A DNA stretch of 64,000 bases, taken from assembly GCA_022827055.1 (NCBI GenBank), contig JAJDTR010000115.1:47262-111261 (forward strand), read 5' to 3'. Source of the stretch: Candidatus Poribacteria bacterium. GTDB taxonomy: Bacteria > Poribacteria > WGA-4E > JAJDTR01. Below, one piece after another: positions 25,660 to 33,929 of this stretch. The notes beneath the pieces are model-generated. The model saw nothing but the letters and a program-made list of their open reading frames with translations, was not told the origin of the DNA and ran no database searches. The stretch's first letter is position 1, and the number at the start of each line of letters is the position of its first letter. A program made the translations under genes and the position numbers.

Positions 25660-27261
25660 TTATTTCAAAATTAACATACGGCGCGTGGCTTGAAACGCAC
25701 CGGACCGCATCGTGTAAAAATACATGCCGCTAGAGACTTCCTCGCCGAACTGATCCCTTCCATCCCAATAGGCAGCGGATTCTTGTGCCCGATAGCTCCC
25801 GGCTTTCTGTATTCCGATATCCAACTCGCGCACCAGTTGACCTCGGACGTTATAGATACGAAGGTTTACCGTGGCATCGGAGGCTAGTTGATACGGGAGC
25901 CACGTCTCCGGATTAAACGGGTTGGGAAAGTTTTGGAACAGTGCCGTGCGTTTTACTCGCCCCAGCGTCGTTACTTTCAATTCAATCGGATCGACCGAGA
26001 AGGGCGGCGTGCCGAAACTTTCAATACTGCTATAGACATAGACGGATGAGCCGTCGCCATGCGGCCAACCGCAGTCGTCGCACTTGGTTTCATGATGGGA
26101 AGCGATAGCTACCGTATTTACGTTTATCCCGACGGACGCGCCGAAGTGAAGATCTTTGGCGCCGTTCTTGGGCACAACCTTCTCCATCGCTTGCCAAACG
26201 CCGTCCACACGCGCAAAAGCATAAGCGGCACCCGAGGCAAATGCGTCCTCATCTCGAATCGGCGCTCCGACAATCGCAACATTTCCGTTGGTGGCCACGC
26301 CGTTTCCGAATTTATCGCCCTTGCGCCCGCTTTTTCCCAATACTTTCGCAAGCTGTTTCCATGAGTTCCCGTCACGCCCGAAAATGTAAGCGGCGCCTGC
26401 ATCTTGTCCGCCATCGGAATCTTTCAACGGCGCCCCTACCACGACGGTGTCCGCGCCGATAGCGACGGAAAACCCGAATCGGTCCGCCTTGCCCGGATCG
26501 TTAGCCGTGAGTTTGGCTTTTTCCACCCATCTGTCCCCTTCGCGCTCGAACACGTAAGCCGCACCGGCGAATTTTACGCCTGCATGTTCGCTCTGGGGCG
26601 CACCTATGATTGCGGTATTCCCAAGGAGTGCGACGGATTCTCCGAATCCGTCGGAGCGCGCGGCATCCTTCGCGAAAAGCTTGGCACGTTGGACCCATCG
26701 GGCGCCGTCGCGAACAAAGACATAAACCGCTCCTGCATTTGCCCCACGATCGTCGACTTTGGGGGCGCCAATGAGGGCGGTGTGCCCGTTTACCGAGACT
26801 GCATGTCCGAAATTGTCTCCCTCCGCCGCGTCGCTGGCACGGATTTTCGCCTGTTGGTTCCAATCTCTTCCGCTGAGCGCAAAGACATAGGCTTCACCGG
26901 AGTCGGGTCCAACTCCATCATGGCGCGGCGCGCCGACTATGGCGATGGCGGAGTTGCTGCGACCGGGAACATCGGTGATAGCGACCGCGTGACCAAACGC
27001 TCCGCCGTCACCCGTGAGCTGCGCCGTCTGTCTCCACTTGTCACCTTCGCCCTCGAAAATCGTGGCGAAGTCTTGGGCACGGCCGGGTGTTCCGAGAATA
27101 ATATACTTTGTGCCGATACTGGTCGCCACGATCCCGTTGTCGCTGCCACCCGTGTCGGCGGGGATAAGCCTGACATCTTTCTGGGCAAGGGCTGTGTAAC
27201 TGATGGATGCCCATATAATGGCGACCGCGAAGCCAATCAGTTTCAGATATGATGTTTTCAT
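25660..27261 (-). CDS. FG-GAP propeller protein with type IX-like tail and CxxC loop (array gene 3)
   Basis: 533 residues from ATG 27261 (AAAGGAGG upstream). Near twin of gene 2 (27386-28972), together forming a distinct subtype that begins QKDVRLIPADTGGSDNGIV. Blade 4 has GAPQSEHAGVKFAGAAYVF in place of the HTH form. Blade 7 has an insertion not found in the other seven genes: HHETKCDDCGWPHGDG, a C-x-x-C with flanking His that could bind a metal. The tail is of the standard type (YQLASDATVNLRIYNVRGQ). Predicted secreted; ligand unknown. Confidence 0.88.
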   Translation of the reverse strand: MKTSYLKLIGFAVAIIWASISYTALAQKDVRLIPADTGGSDNGIVATSIGTKYIILGTPGRAQDFATIFEGEGDKWRQTAQLTGDGGAFGHAVAITDVPGRSNSAIAIVGAPRHDGVGPDSGEAYVFALSGRDWNQQAKIRASDAAEGDNFGHAVSVNGHTALIGAPKVDDRGANAGAVYVFVRDGARWVQRAKLFAKDAARSDGFGESVALLGNTAIIGAPQSEHAGVKFAGAAYVFEREGDRWVEKAKLTANDPGKADRFGFSVAIGADTVVVGAPLKDSDGGQDAGAAYIFGRDGNSWKQLAKVLGKSGRKGDKFGNGVATNGNVAIVGAPIRDEDAFASGAAYAFARVDGVWQAMEKVVPKNGAKDLHFGASVGINVNTVAIASHHETKCDDCGWPHGDGSSVYVYSSIESFGTPPFSVDPIELKVTTLGRVKRTALFQNFPNPFNPETWLPYQLASDATVNLRIYNVRGQLVRELDIGIQKAGSYRAQESAAYWDGRDQFGEEVSSGMYFYTMRSGAFQATRRMLILK

Positions 27262-27385
27262 CAAACCTCCTTTGCATCTCTGTGTCTGAATTGCAGAGAT
27301 TAGCCGCGAGATTTACATTTTAAAATTTCGTGATTATGGCGCGCAAGAGGTCGCTATTCGGAGATCGCTCCTACCAGTGCCAATT

Positions 27386-28972
27386 CTATTTCAAAATTAG
27401 CATTCGGCGCGTGGCTTGAAACGCACCGGCTCGCAGCGTGTAGAAATATATGCCGCTGGACGCTGCCTCGCCAAATTGATCTCGACCATCCCAATAGGCG
27501 GCGGATTCTTGCGCCTTATAGCTCCCGGATTTTCTCAACCCGAGGTCCAACTCTCGCACCAGTTGACCTCGAACATTATAGATACGAAGGTTTACCGGAG
27601 CATCGGAGGCCAATTGATACGGCATCCACGTCTCCGGATTAAACGGGTTGGGAAAGTTTTGGAACAGCGCCGTGCGTTTGACTCGCCCCAGTGTCGTTAC
27701 TTTCAATTCAATCGGCTCGACCGAGAAAGGCGGCGTACCAAAACTTTCTATACTGCTATAGACATAGGCGGATGATCCGTCGCCGTGAGGCCATCCGCAA
27801 TCTGCGCACTTGGTTTCGTGGTGCGAGGCAATGGCAACGGTATTCTCGTTCATTGCGACGGACGCGCCGAAGTGAAGGTCTTTGGCGCCGTCCTTAGGCA
27901 CGACCTTGTTCTTCGCTTGCCAGACACCGTCGACACGCGCGAAGGCATAGGCTGCACCCGAGGCGAATGCGTCCTCCTGTCGAATAGGGGCTCCGACGAT
28001 TGCGACGTTTCCGTTTGTAGCGACACCGCTTCCGAATTTATCGCCTTTGCGTCCGCCCTTTCCCACTACTTTTGCAAGTTGCCTCCATGTGTTCCCGTCA
28101 CGCCCGAATATGTAGGCGGCGCCGGCATCTTGTCCACCGGCGGTGTCTTTCAACGGCGCTCCGACAACGACGGTATCGGCACCGATGGCGACGGAAAATC
28201 CAAATCTGTCCGCTTTGCCCGGATCTTCCGCGGCGATTTTGGCTTTCTCCACCCATGCGTCCCCCTCGCGCTCGAACACGTAAACGCCTCCCGCGAATTT
28301 TACGCCGGCATGACCGCTTTGGGGCGCTCCGATGATGGCGGTGTTTCCGACGAGATCCACCGCTTCGCCGAATCCCGCGGAGCGTTCCGCATCCTTCGCG
28401 GCAAGTTTCGCTTTTTGGACCCAGCGAGCGCCTTGTCGAACAAAGATATAAGCCGATCCGGAGTTGCCTCCCGCGTCGTCATCTTTCGGCGCGCCAACGA
28501 GAGCGGTATTCCCGTTAATCGAGACAGCATGTCCGAAAGCGTCGCCGTCTTCTCCGTCATTGGATCGGAGTTTCGCCTGGGGTTTCCAATCCCTTCCGCT
28601 GAGCGCGAAGACATAGGCTTCTCCTGCGTCGCTATCCGGCGCGCCGACAATGGCAAATGCCGAATTGCTTTGTCCTCGGACATCAGTGACATCGACCGCT
28701 CGCCCAAACCCGCCGCCATCCCCCGTCAGGCTGGCTGTCTCTTTCCATTTTTCGTCTTCGCCCTCAAAGATTGCGGCGAAGTCTTGGGCGCTACCCGGTG
28801 TGCCGAGGATGATGTATTTCGTGCCCATGCCGATTGATATCTCGTCGTTGTCGGTGCCGCCGGTATCGGCTGGGATTAGCCTGAGATCTTTCTGTGCAAG
28901 GACTGTAACATTGGCGGACGCGCATATAATGGCGACAGCCAGACTAATCCGTATTAGATTTGCAGTTTTCAA
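27386..28972 (-). CDS. FG-GAP propeller protein with type IX-like tail and CxxC loop (array gene 2)
   Basis: 528 residues with a TTG start behind GGGAGGTTTTC. Near twin of gene 3: QKDLRLIPADTGGTDNDEIS, GAPQSGHAGVKFAGGVYVF and the blade-7 loop HHETKCADCGWPHGDG. Blade 2 is about seven residues shorter than in gene 3 (VGAPDSDAGEAYVF). Tail YQLASDAPVNLRIYNVRGQ. Both twins carry a long open frame on the opposite strand, taken as a codon-bias shadow. Predicted secreted. Confidence 0.88.
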   Translation of the reverse strand: MKTANLIRISLAVAIICASANVTVLAQKDLRLIPADTGGTDNDEISIGMGTKYIILGTPGSAQDFAAIFEGEDEKWKETASLTGDGGGFGRAVDVTDVRGQSNSAFAIVGAPDSDAGEAYVFALSGRDWKPQAKLRSNDGEDGDAFGHAVSINGNTALVGAPKDDDAGGNSGSAYIFVRQGARWVQKAKLAAKDAERSAGFGEAVDLVGNTAIIGAPQSGHAGVKFAGGVYVFEREGDAWVEKAKIAAEDPGKADRFGFSVAIGADTVVVGAPLKDTAGGQDAGAAYIFGRDGNTWRQLAKVVGKGGRKGDKFGSGVATNGNVAIVGAPIRQEDAFASGAAYAFARVDGVWQAKNKVVPKDGAKDLHFGASVAMNENTVAIASHHETKCADCGWPHGDGSSAYVYSSIESFGTPPFSVEPIELKVTTLGRVKRTALFQNFPNPFNPETWMPYQLASDAPVNLRIYNVRGQLVRELDLGLRKSGSYKAQESAAYWDGRDQFGEAASSGIYFYTLRAGAFQATRRMLILK

Positions 28973-29083
28973 GAAAACCTCCCTTGTATCTTATGTTTGA
29001 TTCGTTTGCCACGGTGGGGTGTTTTGTTATCGGGGCAAGATGCCTCTCCCACGATGGGGTTGCCTTTCCCACGGTGCGATTCT

Positions 29084-30658
29084 TTATTTTAATACAATCA
29101 TTTTTCGCGTGGCTTGGAACGCACCGGCTTCCAGGGTGTAAACGTACAAACCGCTGGACACCACTTCGCCGTGTTGGTCTCTACCATCCCAATACCCGGC
29201 AGTTTCGCGGGTCAGGTAGTCTCCCGCCATTTGGTCGCCGAGATCCAATTCGCGCACGAGTTCGCCTCCGACATTGTATATGCGAATGATTACAGGAGCA
29301 TCCGACGCCAACCGATAAGGTAGCCATGTTTCGGGGTTAAACGGGTTCGGAAAGTTTTGAAACAGCGCCGTGCGCTTGATTTGACCAAGCGTTGTTACCG
29401 TTAATCCGGATGAGTTAACAGAAAAGGGAGGCGTGCCGAAATCTTCGATACTGCTGTAAACATACGCCGCGGTGCCGTTCGCAAATCCGGGCCCCTCATT
29501 CACCGCATTGTGGGACGATATGACAACAGAGTTGTCGCTCATACCGATTGAAGAGCCGAACTTGAGGTCTCTGGCGCCGTCTTTGGGAACAACCTTTTCT
29601 TTCTCAACCCAGGCGCCTTCAACGCGCACAAATGAATATGCCGCTCCCGCGGCTCGCGCCCCTTCATTACGGGCCGGGGCACCGACGATGACAATGTTAC
29701 CGGTGGTAGCCACGCCGAATCCGAGCTGATTGGAAGCCCCTGCCTTCGCCGGCATGAGCATCGCCTGCTGTCTCCATGAGCCGCCATCGGGAACGAAGAT
29801 GTAAGTTACCCCGGCATCTTTGCCTGCGTGTGTATCGTGCAGAGGCGCGCCGACGACGATGGTGTTGCCGCTCATGGCGACCGAATGTCCAAACCGATCG
29901 CTCTTGGCAGCATCGCTAGCGGTGAGTTTGGCTTTCTGTACCCAGTTCGTTCCCTCCCGCACGAAGACGTATGCAGCGCCGGGGAATCGAAGTCCGCTAT
30001 GCGAATGCTGCGGCGCCCCGACGACAGCCGTGCGCCCGTAGACAAAAACATCCTCCCCGAACGCATCCGAGCCGCCCAAATCTTTAGGGAGCAGTTTCGC
30101 CTGCTGTTTCCATCGAGCGCCATCGCGCACGAAGATATAGGCTGCTCCGGAGTTTTTTCCGGCATCGTCGCTCTTTGGCGAGCCTACGATAGCGGTATTT
30201 CCGTCAATGGAGACGGCATGCCCGAAATTGTTTGTTGCGGCAGCATCGTCGGCTGTGAGTTTTGCCTGCTGTTTCCATGTGCCACCGCCCGGGGCATAGA
30301 CAAAAGCTGCACCGGCGCTGTCGCCACGGTCGTTGTTGTTCGGGGCTCCTACAATGGCAGCGTGCGGATTGCCCCGCAGATGAAGGCTTCCGATGGCGAC
30401 CGCCCATCCGAAACTTCCTTCAGCCTCGCTAACTTGCGCTTGCATATCCCACCGATTGTTTCTTACGGCATATATTTTAGCGTAGTTTTCGGCGTGCGCT
30501 CCCACGATGACGGTTCCCGCTACGATATCGACAGCGAGTTGTCTATTCCCGGTTCCGCCCTCGGCGCCGACCAGCTTGACCTCTTTGGCGTTCAGAAAGG
30601 ATACCGTTCCCATGCCAAGCGCAAGAGTGAGGAGCACAATTTGAAGTTTTTTTGCCAC
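29084..30658 (-). CDS. FG-GAP propeller protein with type IX-like tail (array gene 1, first in transcription order)
   Basis: 524 residues from GTG 30658, with AGGGAAAA upstream. This gives a normal signal peptide (KKLQIVLLTLALGMGTVSFLNA); the open frame extends 42 codons further without a site. Blade 1 KLVGAEGGTGNRQLAVDIVAG; blade 4 GAPQHSHSGLRFPGAAYVF, with HSH in place of HTH. The tail (YRLASDAPVIIRIYNVGGE, then DQHGEVVSSGLYVYTL) has Tyr-Val for the common Tyr-Phe. No other array gene follows upstream; the DNA there is repeat-rich. Confidence 0.87.
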   Translation of the reverse strand: MAKKLQIVLLTLALGMGTVSFLNAKEVKLVGAEGGTGNRQLAVDIVAGTVIVGAHAENYAKIYAVRNNRWDMQAQVSEAEGSFGWAVAIGSLHLRGNPHAAIVGAPNNNDRGDSAGAAFVYAPGGGTWKQQAKLTADDAAATNNFGHAVSIDGNTAIVGSPKSDDAGKNSGAAYIFVRDGARWKQQAKLLPKDLGGSDAFGEDVFVYGRTAVVGAPQHSHSGLRFPGAAYVFVREGTNWVQKAKLTASDAAKSDRFGHSVAMSGNTIVVGAPLHDTHAGKDAGVTYIFVPDGGSWRQQAMLMPAKAGASNQLGFGVATTGNIVIVGAPARNEGARAAGAAYSFVRVEGAWVEKEKVVPKDGARDLKFGSSIGMSDNSVVISSHNAVNEGPGFANGTAAYVYSSIEDFGTPPFSVNSSGLTVTTLGQIKRTALFQNFPNPFNPETWLPYRLASDAPVIIRIYNVGGELVRELDLGDQMAGDYLTRETAGYWDGRDQHGEVVSSGLYVYTLEAGAFQATRKMIVLK

Positions 30659-30770
30659 CAGTTTTCCCTTTTCAGCACAAGCGCCAACAAAGTTTCGCCG
30701 TATTAGTGCGCCTGCAAATAGATCTTTGGGAATCCTATCATATTTTGCAAACCATGTCAACATGATACAA

Positions 30771-31005
30771 CAGGGGAAACGCATCTAATTGCAGAGGAGG
30801 TCTCATGGTGGCAGAACGTACGATTATGTTGGGTTTCACTCAAATTTTGGCGCGTTCAAGCGAAATAGGCACTCGAAAACTGTTACAAGATTAGCGATTA
30901 CTAACGAATTTCCGTTCAACCCAACCTACGAGTCCCAAAATAGTGTCACAAACTTAGCCCGATTTTCTTTTTTGTGATGCAGAAAATTTAGATGCGTTTC
31001 CCCTG
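30771..31005. mobile_element. Putative 235-bp MITE with 18-bp inverted ends and 10-bp direct repeats
   Basis: The left end CAGGGGAAACGCATCTAA is repeated inverted at the right end (30988-31005). Both ends are flanked by the direct repeat CATGATACAA (30761-30770 and 31006-31015), as expected of a target-site duplication. There is no coding capacity. A related third end, CAGGGGAAACGCA, lies just beyond at about 31027, so a hairpin-repeat origin is an alternative reading. Confidence 0.5.
30828..30930. repeat. GTTGGGTTTCACT...AACCCAACCTACG hairpin repeat
   Basis: GTTGGGTT (30828-30835) is complementary to AACCCAAC (30918-30925) across a loop of about 80 bases. Other copies with different loops lie at 42752-42813 and 52624-52721, and half copies near 42943 and 51085. 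Confidence 0.7.
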
Positions 31006-31248
31006 CATGATACAACACAGAAATCAGGGGAAACGCACCCAAAACCGCTCAATCGCTCCGGCGTTGAAACCAACCATGGCAGCTGTTTTCAACTTCATAA
31101 GTTGCTCATCTCTACAGCAACATCAGAGCGAAATGTGTATAACATCAGTAGATGTTCTCATTCCTCTTAATCGCCATTAGTCGCTTGAGAGTTCGAAAAT
31201 GTGGATAAAATGTTGATCCGTCACCCTTTTTGGGCGTTTTCGGCTGAA

Positions 31249-31292
31249 CTTGTACCTAATTTTTATGCAAAAAAGGACGTCAAAAATAGGTA
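31249..31292. repeat. Hairpin TGTACCTA/TAGGTACA
   Basis: TGTACCTA-A-TTTTT is complementary to AAAAA-TAGGTACA across a 17-base centre. The poly-T arm would not terminate transcription well in either direction because the strong stem base lies outside it. Confidence 0.5.
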
Positions 31293-32001
31293 CAGAAATG
31301 TGAACGGAGGCCTTATTTCGAGGGCGTGTTCACATGGTTTGATTCAACACTTTCCTTTGATAGCGCGGGTTCATCTGCGGTCAAATGTGAACAAGATGTT
31401 AACAGAAAAAAAGATCTGCGCTGCTAAGGTCACTTTTGGGTGCGTGGGAAGCCAAAGCTCCGACTCGTTGGAACACAGATAACTTGGGAGGTAGTGCATC
31501 ACTGCTCCGCTCATCTGTTCGTTCCTTATCATACTATACACGTGTAAAGTAGTCAATGCAAAGTCAGATGCGTTTCCGCTTGACATTGGATGAGTGCGAT
31601 TGTAGAAGTCGAAATACCATACGACCCAACCGCTGGAAACGATGGCTAAGGAGTGGTCACCGGCATTCTATACTTTTTTATTTCTGAGCGAGGGGAGATT
31701 GAAAGTTTTGAGATACAAACGTGCGTGAGAACTCGCAGCATGACTGAGCCTGTGTGGATAAACCGGGAAGAGAACTTGCAATCCGAGCATGGAATAAGGT
31801 AATATATGTTAAGTATTATGCCGGAAAATCTTTACTACTGCTTCCGAGCTAACTCTGACAGTTGATCACTGGATAAGCGTGAAGATCTGGCGGCGGTTTA
31901 TTCCGGAGTGGATAGAACGCGAAAGAGATGGACATAGAAACTATTAAGAATCGGGGACGGAGATATCCGTTCCCCATTTTGACGATGCACGGAGGAAGAC
32001 A

Positions 32002-33006
32002 GTGGCGAGGGAAAAGCCGAACATCGCACTACAAAATGCATTGCGCGACGATATTCCGGAGGACGGGGCTGTCGAATTAAGGTCGGAGATACGGGGGCTG
32101 TTTGATGATTTGACCGGGGCGGAGCTTGTTGAAGCGGTAGTCGCACGCGTGCAAAGGCATGCGTTGGAGTTGTATCGGAATTTATACAAAGAGGAACCCG
32201 ATTTGGGGCATGGAGGGGACCTCAAGCTAATCAGAGACGAGATTCATAAGGAGTTGGGACGATGGGTTACGCGGTTTATCTCCGATGAACATCGAAAGTT
32301 CATCATTCGCTGCCATGCACAGGGGATGCCCACCGCGTCCGCCGTCTGGGAGCTGATGGTGAATGATAGAATGATAAACAGACTTGCCCAGAAGGATGCA
32401 TTGGGGGTGCAGGAACTTCGACGAATGCTGATTCAGCGGTTGGCGTATTTGAAGCCGGGAGCGGCGCGGTGGCCCGAAAAGAAGTTTGGTCCCGTTTGGC
32501 GTGAAGCACGAGAACAGTATAGGCACGTCGTGAGTGACGTTCCATTCACGTCGAAAGCGGAACAGGTTGCGCTTTTGGCGAAGAATGCCGATCTAATCAG
32601 TCGAAAGTTGGATGAGCCGCTTGAATCGGTACAGGATATGCAATCGCTCACGACTTCTCTGACCAAGACGGTGGAAAGTATGCGGAAGGTGTCGGCGGCT
32701 GAGCGCCGGAAGTCCGCGAACTTGTCTGGCACTCAGCTTGTTGCGGTACTGGAGCGATTGACGCTTGCGCTGAAATCCCCTGAACAACAGGAGATTGGCA
32801 CCGAGGCTGACCAACTCGCGCGGGTTTTGGAGGGATTGACGCTTGCACTGAAGGCGCCCGGTCAGAAAACGGGCGGGAACAGAGATTCGCAAGATACGTG
32901 GATTTTGGAGCAACTAAGGGTTGCGCTGAGCACCCCTGAACGGAAAGCAGATGCGGCTAGGGCTTTGCCCGCGGAGACGAACAGCGGCGCACTAGAATCG
33001 GAGTGA
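32002..33006 (+). CDS. Hypothetical protein with C-terminal 35-45-residue repeats
   Basis: 334 residues, GTG behind GGAGGAAGACA. It is charged, with no signal peptide or membrane helix, so probably cytoplasmic. The first two thirds are helical (FDDLTGAELVEAVVARVQRHALELYRN and similar). The C-terminus has three related units: LVAVLERLTLALKSPEQ, LARVLEGLTLALKAPGQ and ILEQLRVALSTPER, spaced 35-45 residues apart. The residues before the first unit (ESMRKVSAAERRKSA) could form a coiled coil. I do not recognise the family. It is the only gene between 30.7 and 33.9 kb and sits in repeat-rich DNA. Confidence 0.65.
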   Translation: MAREKPNIALQNALRDDIPEDGAVELRSEIRGLFDDLTGAELVEAVVARVQRHALELYRNLYKEEPDLGHGGDLKLIRDEIHKELGRWVTRFISDEHRKFIIRCHAQGMPTASAVWELMVNDRMINRLAQKDALGVQELRRMLIQRLAYLKPGAARWPEKKFGPVWREAREQYRHVVSDVPFTSKAEQVALLAKNADLISRKLDEPLESVQDMQSLTTSLTKTVESMRKVSAAERRKSANLSGTQLVAVLERLTLALKSPEQQEIGTEADQLARVLEGLTLALKAPGQKTGGNRDSQDTWILEQLRVALSTPERKADAARALPAETNSGALESE

Positions 33007-33929
33007 GGAGGTTGAGGAACGGAAGGATGGAAGGGAGGAAGATTGGAAGAAGAAAAGGTAAGTGGTCAGAAAATACCCTGAGGCCAAGAGACGGGCAATA
33101 AATGAGATCTCTATCGCACTCGCTATTCACTCGCTTGATTCCTACTACGAGCCAGAAAAAGGGGTATTTACACGTTGTGCGCCAAAAAATTGGCAAAAAA
33201 GTTTTCTAAATTCATAGCGCCCGCCCCTAGAAATCAATGGACTAAACAGTTACAAGAAAAGTAGTCGTTGACGCAGGTTGCTACCTATATCTAAACAAAC
33301 CGAGTTTTGGGTTCGCGTTGCTAAATTCTAGGTAGATTGGTCTGATTTTTGTCAACCTTGTGTATCCACATAGAAAAAAAACTCTGTTTCTGTACCTATG
33401 TCGGGCAAAGGTGGTAACTCGTGTTGGTTAACCCAAGTTGCCACCATTGTACCGCAAGGTATCTCTATGGAAGTTCTATCAGGATTAGCTATCGCATCGG
33501 GATCTCTATTGCAGGGAATCTCTATGGGAATTCTATCGCGTTCCCTGTCCAGTCACTTGATCGCTCGCTATTCGCTCGCTTGATCTATTCGTTACTTTGA
33601 TTCTTTGTTACCCACTCAGTTGATCCTCATTCATTCGGTTAATCGTGTACAGACGGGACTCTTGCCGTGAGCGGCACGACGAAACTCCTTGACATCGCAA
33701 AATTCTCAACACTACAATATGCACTTTAGCTATGCCATGTGTTTTTGAAATCCACGCGATAAGAGCGCTAGGATTCGGTCGAATGTCCCGAAACCGATTT
33801 TCAGAGGAGGGAACTTTAATCGGGTGTTGGGGGTAATTAGGCTAGCATGGGCGCATCTCGGTATTCAAGGACTTATATTTTGATTTGTTGAGTGGAACCA
33901 AAATTCTAGTTGCGTCAGGGAGGATAATT
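33007..33929. other. Repeat-rich spacer upstream of the cohesin gene
   Basis: About 920 bases without a supported gene. It holds a single CTATCGC/TTGATT repeat at about 33100-33140, several tandem or truncated copies at about 33460-33600, and an AAACCGAGTTTT-type unit near 33296-33395. Confidence 0.5.
33460..33600 (+). repeat. Tandem cluster of CTATCGC/TTGATT repeats
   Basis: Repeated pieces GGTATCTCTATGG, GGAATCTCTATGG and GGAATTCTATCGCG followed by paired ...TCACTTGATC and TCGCTTGATC ends. They show that the unit duplicates and truncates locally. Confidence 0.6.

Larger units (their letters stand above)
30659..32001. other. Repeat-rich region without a supported gene
   Basis: About 1.3 kb with only weak frames. 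It holds a possible MITE (30771-31005), a GTTGGGTT hairpin inside it, a TGTACCTA/TAGGTACA hairpin (31249-31292), two DnaA-box-like 9-mers (31200-31208 and 31753-31761) and scattered TGTGAAC words. A 93-residue frame at 31201-31482 has no site or recognisable motif and is not called. Confidence 0.5.

Noticed and set aside
26404..28837. Long plus-strand frames (282 and 350 codons) opposite the propeller genes
   Set aside because: They mirror the codon bias of the minus-strand genes, lack ribosome sites and signal or domain features, and similar shadows occur opposite most array members.
31201..31482. 93-residue plus-strand ORF
   Set aside because: No ribosome site and no recognisable motif, and it runs across a hairpin and repeat-type sequence.
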